A stretch of DNA of 64,000 nucleotides from Pegethrix bostrychoides GSE-TBD4-15B (lineage in GTDB: Bacteria; Cyanobacteriota; Cyanobacteriia; Elainellales; Elainellaceae). The notes under the pieces are model-generated. The model did not search any database, was not told the DNA's origin, and was given only the letters and a program-made list of their open reading frames with translations. Both the position numbers and the translations under genes were made by a program. Positions 1-8,183 of the stretch are shown here, in pieces; positions within the stretch are counted from its first letter, which is position 1, and every line of letters begins with the position of its first letter. The stretch covers positions 62,001-126,000 of the forward strand of contig JAHHHV010000068.1 in assembly GCA_019359155.1 (NCBI GenBank). The letters run 5' to 3'.

Positions 1-1418
1 CGATCATCGCCTATGACACCACGGGCTGGAGCGAGAAAGAATACTACCTGGCCTCGGTGGCCGATCAGATTTTGCTCAACCCAACGGCGACGCTGGAGCT
101 AAACGGCTTCAGCATGGAAACCACTTTCTTTGGCGGCGCGTTTCAGAAATACGGGATTGGCGTTCAGCCGATTCGCGCCGGGAAGTACAAGTCAGCCATC
201 GAACCCTTTACCCGCAGCGCCAGCAGCCCAGAGGCTAAAGAAGAGAGCCAAAAGCTGCTGTCTGATTTGTGGGGTGAGTTTTTGAGCGCCACCGCCAAAA
301 GCCGCAGCCTCAAGCCCGATCAGCTGCAAATCATTGCCGATCAGCAAGGCTTGCTGCTGCCCGAACAGGCGCAGTCGGCCAAGCTGATTGATAAAGTCAT
401 GCAGGAAGACGAAGTGCTTACCGAGCTGCAAGATTTGACGGGCGAAGCCAAAGACAGCGACTCGTTCCGGCAGGTAGATATTAGCGACTATGCCAGAGCC
501 GTTGAGCTATCAGATCAGCGGCGAGTCAGCTCCAACAAAATTGCCGTGGTTTATGCAGAAGGCGAAATTGTCAGCGGCAAGGGCACGCCTAGCTCGATTG
601 GTGGCGACCGGATGACGGCTCTGCTGCGCGAGCTGCGCCAAGACGACGACATCAAAGCTGTTGTGCTGCGGGTAAACAGTCCAGGGGGCAGCGCCACGGC
701 TTCCGCCTTGATTGCCCGCGAAGTCTCGCTGATCAAGCAGAAAAAGCCGATTATCGTCTCCATGGGCAGCTATGCGGCCTCCGGCGGCTACCAGATTTCG
801 ACTGACGCCAGCCGCATCTTTGCGGCTCCCAGCACGGTCACTGGCTCAATTGGCGTGTTTGGGCTGCTGCCCAACGTCAAGACGCTGGCCAACCAGAACG
901 GCATCACCTGGGACGTGGTCAAAACCGCCAGGCTGGCCGACAGCAACACCATTGCCCGTCCTCGCACGCCCGAAGAGCTGGTAATTGGGCAGCAGGTCGT
1001 GGATCGGCTCTATGAGCAGTTTTTGAAGTTTGTCTCTGAGTCACGCTCGATTCCGGTGCCGAAGGTGAACGAAATTGCCCAGGGGCGAGTCTGGTCAGGG
1101 ACTGCCGCCAAAAACCTGGGGTTAGTAGACGAAATTGGCGGACTGGAAGCGGCGATTCAGGCGGCGGTGGAGGCGGCAAAGCTGGGCGATGACTGGCAGC
1201 TCGCGGAATACCCGCAGGCCAAATCGTTTGAGGCGCGGCTGTTTCGGAAGTTGCTCAACGGCAGCGCCAGCCTGCTGGGAGTTGATCTACCCGCAGTGCA
1301 AAAAACCCCACTGACGACTGGCCTGGAGCAATTTCAAGCCAACCTAAGCATTTTGCAGCTGATGAACGATCCGCAGGGAGCCTACAGCCGCCTGCCGATT
1401 GAGCTGGAGATTAAGTAG
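1..1418 (+). CDS. sppA: Signal peptide peptidase SppA, 67K type (5'-truncated)
   Basis: This is the 3' part of a membrane-bound serine protease that degrades residual signal peptides and, in cyanobacteria, is linked to light-stress acclimation. The reading frame is open from base 3 across the window edge, so the N-terminus lies outside. The catalytic lysine is expected in the AGKYKS motif near base 185, in the degenerate N-terminal repeat. The serine is in SMGSYAASGG near base 780, followed by TVTGSIGV, a hallmark of the family. About 470 residues are visible against roughly 600 in the long SppA form. It ends in TAG and is followed by a 136-bp spacer. The family call is secure; the missing start prevents judging the membrane anchor. 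Confidence 0.95.
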   Translation, partial: IIAYDTTGWSEKEYYLASVADQILLNPTATLELNGFSMETTFFGGAFQKYGIGVQPIRAGKYKSAIEPFTRSASSPEAKEESQKLLSDLWGEFLSATAKSRSLKPDQLQIIADQQGLLLPEQAQSAKLIDKVMQEDEVLTELQDLTGEAKDSDSFRQVDISDYARAVELSDQRRVSSNKIAVVYAEGEIVSGKGTPSSIGGDRMTALLRELRQDDDIKAVVLRVNSPGGSATASALIAREVSLIKQKKPIIVSMGSYAASGGYQISTDASRIFAAPSTVTGSIGVFGLLPNVKTLANQNGITWDVVKTARLADSNTIARPRTPEELVIGQQVVDRLYEQFLKFVSESRSIPVPKVNEIAQGRVWSGTAAKNLGLVDEIGGLEAAIQAAVEAAKLGDDWQLAEYPQAKSFEARLFRKLLNGSASLLGVDLPAVQKTPLTTGLEQFQANLSILQLMNDPQGAYSRLPIELEIK

Positions 1419-1554
1419 CTGGAGATCAAACAGCCTTCTCCTGAAACCTGCAAATCTTCATGCTGCGAAATTTATATCTAACCTTTGTCTAAAAAATTCA
1501 TAGGCAAACCGGATGCAGATCGCTACAATCAGGCAGCCTTTCGCAGAGCAACCC

Positions 1555-1752
1555 ATGAATCCAGCCATTCGCCCCCAGCCCTGGTGCCTAATTTGCCTAC
1601 AGCCCAGCCTGCAACATCAGGTGCTCAATCGGTTTCAGCGCCGCTACGAGGCTGAAGCCCATCTGAAAGTCATGCGACAGATTATGCCCAGCGCCAGCTA
1701 CATGGTGATGTTTGATCACGGCAGCGAGGAAGAAGAGTTTTCTGAGTTTTGA
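1555..1752 (+). CDS. Small conserved-type hypothetical protein (65 aa)
   Basis: A 65-residue reading frame starting MNPAIRPQPWC. It carries two cysteines in WCLICLQ near the N-terminus and an acidic tail (EEEEF). An in-frame ATG lies upstream at 1513, but the 1555 start gives a compact protein resembling short cyanobacterial hypotheticals. No strong ribosome binding site is seen. No function can be assigned. It stands alone between sppA and another small gene. It is probably real because codon composition matches its neighbours and the protein has a clear, non-repetitive sequence. Confidence 0.55.
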   Translation: MNPAIRPQPWCLICLQPSLQHQVLNRFQRRYEAEAHLKVMRQIMPSASYMVMFDHGSEEEEFSEF

Positions 1753-1932
1753 GCCGCTGCTATTCTGGCCTAGCCTGAACGCGCTTGAGACTGATCTTTG
1801 CGGCTTATGCCGAGACTCAGATCGAACAATCAGCGTTTTGTAGCTCATGTATCATCTTGTGTCGGAACTAATCTGGTATTTATTTAGCAGGTAAGCTAAA
1901 GATAAAGAAAATCTTAAATTTTTGAGGTTGCC

Positions 1933-2142
1933 ATGAGTCCTTCAATGCTGCGGCAAGTCTGGTCACTGATTGATGGAATACGGGCGACTGTGCCGGTTTC
2001 CTTAGATGATAGAAGTTTAGAGCAGTGGTTGCTGCGTCAGCTGCGCTCGCAGCAAACTCTCAACAATCCAGAGGCAGACGCACTAAGTGATTACATCCAC
2101 AATCGCCTGCCAATGATCCGTGAATTTGCTCAAGAGCAGTAG
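1933..2142 (+). CDS. Small hypothetical protein (69 aa)
   Basis: A 69-residue soluble, helix-rich protein beginning MSPSMLRQVWSLID. A GAGG ribosome binding site sits about 7 bases before the ATG, which supports translation. It has no membrane segment or recognisable domain. It precedes the amino-acid transporter operon, but the NtcA-type promoter of that operon lies after its stop codon, so it is likely a separate unit. Function unknown. Confidence 0.6.
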   Translation: MSPSMLRQVWSLIDGIRATVPVSLDDRSLEQWLLRQLRSQQTLNNPEADALSDYIHNRLPMIREFAQEQ

Positions 2143-2229
2143 TTTGCGTGATTCTTCGCTTTCGTTACTTAGGGATGGATTAAGTTCTGCTAATCTTCGA
2201 GCATTTGCTTGTTAGACAAAATAAAAACT

Positions 2230-2269
2230 GTAAAGAGCGATACATCTAGAACTGCAAAACCAGTAGACT
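2230..2269 (+). promoter_or_regulatory. NtcA-activated promoter of the amino-acid transporter operon
   Basis: GTA-N8-TAC, the NtcA consensus, lies at 2230-2243. It is followed after 20 bases by TAGACT at 2264-2269, which fits the TAN3T -10 box. This spacing is that of class II NtcA-activated promoters of cyanobacteria. Transcription would start near 2276, giving a leader of about 127 bases before the ATG at 2403. Nitrogen control of this operon is an inference from the site alone. Confidence 0.7.
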
Positions 2270-2402
2270 GTGAGAACACTAAACTGTGAAACCAGTTGGG
2301 ACATCAGACCGGAAGTTTATCCTTCCACCTTTGAAGAATTTGGTTCGATCTTGAACTGCGATTAAATTGTTTTCTGTTCATTCGGTGAGTGTAAAAAGTT
2401 CT

Positions 2403-3455
2403 ATGCGTAAATGGATTTCCCTGCTGCTAGCCACCGCGCTGACAGCAGCAGTTGCAGTAGCCTGTGCCTCCTCTAGCGACACAGCGGGAGGCGACGGAGC
2501 CGCAGATGGCAACAGCGTTCTCAATACCGTGCTTGATCGCGGCTCTGTGATCTGTGGGGTCAACGGTCAGCTTCCGGGCTTCAGCTTCGTAGACAGCGGG
2601 GGTGAATATTCCGGCATGGATGCCGACTACTGCCGCGCCATTGCCGCCGCGCTATTTGACGATCCTTCTAAAGTCGAGTTTCGCAATCTCAGTGCCCAAG
2701 AGCGGTTTACAGCCCTAGCTGCCGGCGAAGTTGACGTCTTAATCCGCAACACAACCTGGACAATCAACCGCGATACGGCGCTGGGTCTAGAATTTATGCC
2801 CACCACGTTTTACGACGGTCAAGGCATGCTGGTGACGACCGCTTCGGGCGTGAAAGACCTGAAAGGGCTGAGCGGCAAGTCAATCTGCGTCCAGTCTGGA
2901 ACCACCACTGAGCAGAACCTAACCGACAGCTTCCGCAAGCAGAACATTCCATTCACGCCTGTGGTGTTTGACGATGAGGATGCGCTCTACTCGGCCTTCA
3001 CGCAAGGGCGCTGTCAGGCGGCGACCTCAGACCGCTCACAGCTTACTGCCCGCCGCAAATCATTGCCTAACCCGGATAACTACGCGGTGCTAGATGATGT
3101 GATCTCGAAAGAGCCATTGGGCGCTGCGGTTCGCAACAACGACTCCAAATGGGCAGATGCCGTGAAGTGGATTACCTACAGCACCTTTCAGGCCGAGGAA
3201 CTCGACATCACCCAAGCCTCGCTGGCGCAAGCTGAGTCCAGCGCTGATCCAGAGGTGAAGCGCCTGCTGGGCAAAGAAGGCACATTGGGCACCGACATGG
3301 GCTTGCCCAATGACTTTGCGGCCAGAGTCATCAAAGCGGTGGGCAACTACGGCGAAATTTACGACCGCAACATCGGCACGCCGTTTGCTCTAGAACGGGG
3401 CTTGAATGAGCTCTGGACAGATGGCGGGCTAATCTACTCGCCGCCGTTCCGCTAA
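2403..3455 (+). CDS. General L-amino acid ABC transporter, substrate-binding lipoprotein
   Basis: This is the periplasmic binding protein of a polar amino acid uptake system of the AapJ/BztA type (called NatF in Anabaena). The chosen ATG at 2403 gives MRKWISLLLATALTAA and then a cysteine in VACASSS that fits a lipobox, so the mature protein is probably a lipoprotein of about 330 residues. A TTG 36 bases upstream would wrongly lengthen the signal peptide. Type 3 solute-binding features follow: VICGVNGQLPGFS near the N-terminus and SGKSICVQSGTTTEQNL in mid-protein. It is the first gene of a four-gene operon and is followed by a strong stem-loop before the first permease. Confidence 0.92.
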   Translation: MRKWISLLLATALTAAVAVACASSSDTAGGDGAADGNSVLNTVLDRGSVICGVNGQLPGFSFVDSGGEYSGMDADYCRAIAAALFDDPSKVEFRNLSAQERFTALAAGEVDVLIRNTTWTINRDTALGLEFMPTTFYDGQGMLVTTASGVKDLKGLSGKSICVQSGTTTEQNLTDSFRKQNIPFTPVVFDDEDALYSAFTQGRCQAATSDRSQLTARRKSLPNPDNYAVLDDVISKEPLGAAVRNNDSKWADAVKWITYSTFQAEELDITQASLAQAESSADPEVKRLLGKEGTLGTDMGLPNDFAARVIKAVGNYGEIYDRNIGTPFALERGLNELWTDGGLIYSPPFR

Positions 3456-3464
3456 GGGTTGCAA

Positions 3465-3491
3465 GCGGGATGGCGCAATCTGCCATCCCGC
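3465..3491 (+). promoter_or_regulatory. Intercistronic stem-loop after the binding-protein gene
   Basis: A perfect 10-bp inverted repeat (GCGGGATGGC / GCCATCCCGC) with a 7-base loop begins 10 bases after the binding-protein stop codon. No T-run follows, so it is more likely an mRNA-stabilising or partial-attenuation hairpin than a full terminator. Such elements commonly allow more binding protein than permease. It also contains the upstream candidate ATG (3470) of the next frame within its stem, which argues that translation really starts at 3530. Confidence 0.65.
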
Positions 3492-3529
3492 AATTCTGGT
3501 TTCATCTATTTTTTCTAGCTGCCCGAATC

Positions 3530-4681
3530 ATGGACGAGCAAAAAGTTCCACTCTGGCGAGACGATCGATTTTTGAAAATAGCTGGCCAAGTGCTGGTGCT
3601 GCTGGTGGTGCTGATCATTGCGGCCATCATGGTCAACAACGTCACCGTCAACTTCCGCAAGCTGGGACTCAACTTCGGCTTTGGCTTCATCAACAGTCCG
3701 GCTTCGTTCGGGATTGGCGATTCGGCTATTCCCTACAGCTCCACTGACTCGTTTGGGCGGGCGCTCCTAGTGGGGCTGGTCAACACGCTGCGGGTAATCA
3801 TTTTCGGCATCTTGTTTGCCACAGTTTTGGGGATTATCGTCGGGATTGCACGCCTGTCAGACAACTGGCTGGTTCGGAAGCTGGCCTCGGTCTACGTCGA
3901 GATTTTCCGCAATACACCGCTGCTGCTACAGCTTTTCTTCATCTATACGGTGGGCTTTTTAAGTCTGCCGAGGGTGGCTGACTCAATGCAGCTCCCCGGC
4001 CCAACGTTCCTGTCAAACCAGGGAATCTACCTGCCCTGGCCAACTGGCTCAGTCCGCACTTGGATTGCGCTAGCGCTGCTGGTGGCAAGTCTGGTGCTGG
4101 CCGCCGTTTTTTGGCAGCGTCGCCTGAAGGTGATGGAGCTGGAGGGCGCGTCCGGCAACGGCTACCGCAATCTGCTGCTGGGGCTGGGGGCTGTGGCGCT
4201 GGTGGCGCTGCTGGGGCTGGAATGGCAGGCTCCGGCCTTTGCCAATGCGGCTGTTACCGGAGGGCTGCATCTGTCAAGCGAGTTCGGGGCGCTGCTGCTA
4301 GGGCTGGTGCTCTACACGGCGGCCTTCATTGCTGAAACAGTGCGAGCTGGCATTCAGTCGGTGTCCAAAGGGCAGTGGGAAGCCTCCAAAGCGCTGGGGA
4401 TCAGTTCCGGGCAGGCGATGCGGCTGGTGATTTTTCCGCAGGCGATGCGGGTGATGATTCCGCCACTGACCAGTGAATTTCTCAACCTGGCCAAAAACTC
4501 CAGTTTGGCCGCTGGGATTGCCTACGGCGATTTCTTCCAGATTTCAACCACGATCAACAATCAGACAGGCCGCGTGATTGAGGTAGTGATGCTAGTAATG
4601 ATCACTTACTTGACGATTAACCTGATTATCTCGCTGGGCATGAACCTGCTCAACCAGCGCGTTCAGCTCACCGAACGCTAG
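3530..4681 (+). CDS. General L-amino acid ABC transporter, permease 1
   Basis: Inner-membrane permease of the AapQ/BztB (NatG) type, 383 residues from the ATG at 3530 (MDEQKVPLWRDDRF). That start is preferred over 3470 because family members begin this way and the earlier ATG sits inside a hairpin. A first membrane segment (LVLLVVLIIAAIMV) is followed by a long insert and the usual permease core. The EAA loop that contacts the ATPase is visible as EASKALGISSGQAMRLVIFPQAMR. The central part (WIALALLVASLVLAAVFWQ, then another hydrophobic stretch) is the insert that makes these permeases longer than histidine-type ones. It pairs with the next gene as a heterodimer. Confidence 0.93.
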   Translation: MDEQKVPLWRDDRFLKIAGQVLVLLVVLIIAAIMVNNVTVNFRKLGLNFGFGFINSPASFGIGDSAIPYSSTDSFGRALLVGLVNTLRVIIFGILFATVLGIIVGIARLSDNWLVRKLASVYVEIFRNTPLLLQLFFIYTVGFLSLPRVADSMQLPGPTFLSNQGIYLPWPTGSVRTWIALALLVASLVLAAVFWQRRLKVMELEGASGNGYRNLLLGLGAVALVALLGLEWQAPAFANAAVTGGLHLSSEFGALLLGLVLYTAAFIAETVRAGIQSVSKGQWEASKALGISSGQAMRLVIFPQAMRVMIPPLTSEFLNLAKNSSLAAGIAYGDFFQISTTINNQTGRVIEVVMLVMITYLTINLIISLGMNLLNQRVQLTER

Positions 4682-4713
4682 TGCCCTCTTTGTAATTCCT
4701 ACCCTGCTCAGCC

Positions 4714-5964
4714 ATGACGACTGCCACGCCACCTTCTTCTGCTCCGCCGCTTAACCAAATTGGAGCCGCAGCTTGGGCTAAGAAAAATCTGTTCAGCAGT
4801 GTTTCTAACACGATCCTGACGATTGTCAGCGGTCTAGTGCTGATCTGGGTAGTTTTAACTCTGCTGATCTGGGGCTTTACTCAAGCCGATTGGCGGGTGA
4901 TCCCGGCCAACTTTCGGCTGCTGATGGTAGGGCGCTACCCAATCAATCTGATTTGGCGAGTCTGGCTGGCGCTAGGGCTAATCGTGGTGGCAGCTGGCCT
5001 AAGCTGGGGCGTTTTGGCACGCAACTCGCGGCTGTTTGATCGGCGCGGGCTGATTGTCCTGGGGATTGGGGCGGCGGCGCTAGTGATTGTCCTGGCGCTG
5101 CTGAGCGACCCAATTTCAATTGCGATTTCGCTGGGGCTGTTGGCGCTGCTGGTGGGCTTAGCCTTTGTCGGTCAGCAGGTGGGGAAAGTGGTGCCGACCT
5201 TTGGCAATTGGCTGCCGCTGGTTTGGCTGGTGGCGTTTGTGATTGGCTACAGCCTGATTCGCGGCTTTTTGATTGGCAGACCCGTCAAGGGCGATGATTT
5301 GGGCGGGCTGCTGCTAACGCTGCTAACGGCTTCGGTGAGTATTGTGCTGTCGTTTCCGTTTGGGATTTTGCTGGCGCTGGGGCGGCGCAGCGACCTCCCC
5401 GTGATTCGGCTGCTTTCGACGATCTATATTGAAGTGATTCGGGGTTTGCCTTTGATCACAATTCTGTTTGCCTCGCAGTTTTTGGTGCCGCTGGTGCTGC
5501 CGCCCTATATCCGCACTGACCGCCTAATCCGAGCTGTGGTAGGTCTGACCATGTTTAGCGCTGCCTACCTGGCGGAGAACGTGCGGGGCGGCTTGCAAGC
5601 TGTGCCCAGAGGTCAGGCGGAAGCTTCTAAGGCTCTGGGTATGAATCCGCTTTTAACAACCGGGCTAATTGTGATGCCTCAGGCGCTAAAGGCCGTGATT
5701 CCGACAATGGTGGGGCAGTTTATTAGCCTGTTCAAAGACACCTCGCTGCTGACGATTATTGGCTTTACGGAGCTGTTGGGCATTGGCCAAACGATTTTGG
5801 CAAACCCGCAGTTTCTAGGCCGCAACGTCGAGATGTATACCTTCATTGGCCTGATCTATTTCCTCTGCTGCTATGCCATGTCAATTGCGAGCCAGCGTCT
5901 AGAGCGACAGCTCAACAGTTCGGGTACCCCTACCGTGGCTCCGGCTGCAACAATTGATCCCTAA
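4714..5964 (+). CDS. General L-amino acid ABC transporter, permease 2
   Basis: Second permease of the AapM/BztC (NatH) type, 416 residues, 32 bases after permease 1. It has several hydrophobic segments: one near residues 35-55, a cluster around 95-190, and the conserved C-terminal core. The EAA loop reads EASKALGMNPLLTTGLIVMPQALK, and FKDTSLLTIIGFTELLG is a typical C-terminal signature. It would form the heterodimeric channel with permease 1 and bind the ATPase encoded next. The short Pro/Ser/Ala-rich N-terminus is cytoplasmic and unremarkable. Confidence 0.93.
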   Translation: MTTATPPSSAPPLNQIGAAAWAKKNLFSSVSNTILTIVSGLVLIWVVLTLLIWGFTQADWRVIPANFRLLMVGRYPINLIWRVWLALGLIVVAAGLSWGVLARNSRLFDRRGLIVLGIGAAALVIVLALLSDPISIAISLGLLALLVGLAFVGQQVGKVVPTFGNWLPLVWLVAFVIGYSLIRGFLIGRPVKGDDLGGLLLTLLTASVSIVLSFPFGILLALGRRSDLPVIRLLSTIYIEVIRGLPLITILFASQFLVPLVLPPYIRTDRLIRAVVGLTMFSAAYLAENVRGGLQAVPRGQAEASKALGMNPLLTTGLIVMPQALKAVIPTMVGQFISLFKDTSLLTIIGFTELLGIGQTILANPQFLGRNVEMYTFIGLIYFLCCYAMSIASQRLERQLNSSGTPTVAPAATIDP

Positions 5965-6043
5965 GCGCTTTGTTTGTATTGTTCATCAAATTGTTCATCA
6001 AACTATTTCAGTAACCCAATCTCAGTAACCAGAACAGAGAACC

Positions 6044-6823
6044 ATGACTCAACCCCAAACCGAACCAACAGCCAATCAAACCGGAGCTGAGCCGATTATT
6101 ATCGCCAGAGATGTTGAGAAGTGGTACGACAATAATTTTCATGTGCTCAAGGGCGTGAGCATGACTGTGACCAAAGGCGAGGTGGTGGTGGTGATGGGGC
6201 CATCGGGTTCGGGTAAATCGACCTTCATTCGCACCTTCAACGCGCTGGAGCCTTACCAGAAAGGCACAATCGAAATTGACGGCATCCAGCTCTCGCACGA
6301 CCTGAAAAACATTGACGCGATTCGGCGGGAAGTCGGGATGGTGTTCCAGCAGTTCAACCTGTTTCCACATCTGACCGTGCTGCAAAACGTGACGCTGGCT
6401 CCGATCTGGGTGCGGCGCTGGTCAAAGTCTAAAGCTGAAGAAGTGGCAATGCAGCTGCTTGACCGGGTTGGCATTCTCTCTCAGGCCAACAAGTTTCCGG
6501 GGCAGCTGTCGGGCGGGCAGCAGCAGCGGGTGGCGATTGCGCGGGCGCTAGCGATGCAGCCGAAGGTAATGCTGTTTGACGAGCCGACCTCGGCGCTCGA
6601 CCCAGAAATGGTACGCGAGGTGCTGGACGTGATGCGGACGCTGGCTGGTTCTGGGATGACGATGGTTTGCGTCACACATGAGGTGGGCTTTGCTCGCGAG
6701 GTGGCTGACCGGGTGGTGCTGATGGCGGATGGAATGCTGGTGGAAGACTCGAAGCCCGACGAATTCTTCACCAATCCCAAGAGCGACCGCACCAAAAAAT
6801 TCTTGTCGCAGATTCTGCACTAG
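6044..6823 (+). CDS. Amino acid ABC transporter, ATP-binding protein
   Basis: The ATPase subunit (AapP/BztD type; BgtA-like in Anabaena), 259 residues. Walker A is GPSGSGKST, the Q-loop is [10 protein letters not shown], the signature is [15 protein letters not shown], Walker B is [14 protein letters not shown], and the switch histidine is in CVTHEVGFA. It has an N-terminal extension of about 20 polar residues. It closes the four-gene operon after an 79-base spacer that contains a short duplicated stretch around 5979-6001. With NtcA control upstream, the set is expected to serve scavenging of glutamate, glutamine, aspartate or other polar amino acids; exact specificity cannot be read from sequence. 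Confidence 0.96.
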   Translation: MTQPQTEPTANQTGAEPIIIARDVEKWYDNNFHVLKGVSMTVTKGEVVVVMGPSGSGKSTFIRTFNALEPYQKGTIEIDGIQLSHDLKNIDAIRREVGMVFQQFNLFPHLTVLQNVTLAPIWVRRWSKSKAEEVAMQLLDRVGILSQANKFPGQLSGGQQQRVAIARALAMQPKVMLFDEPTSALDPEMVREVLDVMRTLAGSGMTMVCVTHEVGFAREVADRVVLMADGMLVEDSKPDEFFTNPKSDRTKKFLSQILH

Positions 6824-6850
6824 GCGAACGGGTTTCGGCAATCTGGCTCT

Positions 6851-7729
6851 ATGACTTGGACAGCTCAGCCCACCGACGACGGCTCGTTTACTTTCTTTTC
6901 GGCTGAGTTTAACGAGGCGTTTCACTCTCGTCAGGGCGCTCGCAGCGAGGCTTTTACTAAGTTTGCCGAGGCGACGGATCTGCCTGAGCAGGCGAGAGCG
7001 CCGCAGCTTTGTCTGCTGGATGTCTGCTACGGACTCGGCTACAACAGCGCGGCGGCGCTAGAGACGATTTGGGCGGTGAATCCAGACTGTCGGGTTGAAC
7101 TCTATGCGCTAGAGCTGGATGCGTCAGTACCGCAGGCGGTAGTGGATTCGTCGCTGGTCAATATTTGGCTGCCGCCGACTCAGGAAATTTTGCAGGCGTT
7201 GGCGACTGACTCTGAATGCCACAGCCAGCAACTCTCGGCCAAGCTGCTGGTTGGCGATGCGCGGCAGACAATTCAGCAGCTCTCGATGCAAGCCGACGCA
7301 GTTTTCTTTGATCCCTTTTCGCCGCGGCGCTGTCCGCAGCTCTGGACGGTTGAGTTTTTTCAGCAGGTCAGGGGCAGGCTAGCCCCCAACGGTAAACTCG
7401 CTACATATTCGCGCTCTGCCTCGGTGAGAGCCGCCATGCAGCAAGTCGGCCTGCAAATTGGCACGATTCCGCTGGGCGCAGCGCATTTGCCGCACGAATG
7501 GTCGCAGGGCACGGTAGCTGCTATACCGAGCGCTGCGAGTGAAGCGATCCGACTCACGCCGCTTTCGCCAATGGAACAAGAGCATTTGCAGACGCGAGCT
7601 GCAGTCCCCTACCGCGACCTTAGTTTGCGAGACTCAGCTCAGCAGATTTTGGCGCGGCATCAGGCAGAACAGCAGCAGTCATCGTTAGAATCGACCTCTA
7701 GCTGGCGCAGACGCTGGGGAATTCGGTAA
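6851..7729 (+). CDS. mnmD: MnmD-like tRNA 5-methylaminomethyl-2-thiouridine methyltransferase
   Basis: A stand-alone SAM-dependent methyltransferase of the DUF752/MnmC-N family, 292 residues. It acts on the wobble uridine of certain tRNAs. The N-terminus SFTFFSAEFNEAFHS matches the substrate-positioning segment, LCLLDVCYGLGYN is the SAM-binding loop, and VFFDPFSPRRCPQLW carries the DxFxP motif. It lacks the FAD oxidase half found in E. coli MnmC, as expected for the single-domain form. It starts 27 bases after the ATPase gene and may be read from the same transcript. The C-terminal 50 residues are basic and variable. Confidence 0.82.
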   Translation: MTWTAQPTDDGSFTFFSAEFNEAFHSRQGARSEAFTKFAEATDLPEQARAPQLCLLDVCYGLGYNSAAALETIWAVNPDCRVELYALELDASVPQAVVDSSLVNIWLPPTQEILQALATDSECHSQQLSAKLLVGDARQTIQQLSMQADAVFFDPFSPRRCPQLWTVEFFQQVRGRLAPNGKLATYSRSASVRAAMQQVGLQIGTIPLGAAHLPHEWSQGTVAAIPSAASEAIRLTPLSPMEQEHLQTRAAVPYRDLSLRDSAQQILARHQAEQQQSSLESTSSWRRRWGIR

Positions 7730-7784
7730 ATGTATGAGGTGTATGAGGCTAAATTTGCGCTAGGCCGCACTTCGTTGGGTCGCA

Positions 7785-8027
7785 CTAATAGTGCTGTGAG
7801 CGACACTTGCGGTGCAGAAACTCAGCAATGATCTGCTTAGAGTTTAGGCGGCGCAGAGTGGGCGACGCGCAGAGGCTTGGATTGAGCATAATCCAGCGAT
7901 CGCGAATTAGACCCCGAATCAGCTCGCCTGCTGTGATGTTTTCCTGAACCAGAATCTCGCTCAGATAGCGCTGCGTTTCACAGTCAATCTCTTGGACGAT
8001 TTCCGGGGCAAGTTCTTGGGTCAACAT
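7785..8027 (-). CDS. Small hypothetical protein with ribbon-helix-helix-like centre (80 aa)
   Basis: An 80-residue reading frame. A good ribosome binding site (GAGGTGAT) precedes the ATG by a few bases, which supports expression. The central segment ENITAGELIRGLIRDRW resembles the helix-turn-helix part of ribbon-helix-helix DNA-binding proteins such as antitoxins, but the preceding strand is not clear. The C-terminus is basic (RRLNSKQIIAEFLHRK). No toxin-like partner is adjacent. It contains one HIP1 palindrome (GCGATCGC). Function unknown. Confidence 0.55.
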   Translation of the reverse strand: MLTQELAPEIVQEIDCETQRYLSEILVQENITAGELIRGLIRDRWIMLNPSLCASPTLRRLNSKQIIAEFLHRKCRSQHY

Positions 8028-8183
8028 ATAATCACCTCAACCTCAGTCATTCCTGGTCTTATACCTGAGATGGTAACGGTGTTGATTTCCTGAATGCATC
8101 AGCCTTTCGATTTTCTCCTGATTTTTGTCATATTTGTTTGAGTTTCTTCAAGGTTCTTCAACTATTGCTTCAACAATCTTTAT

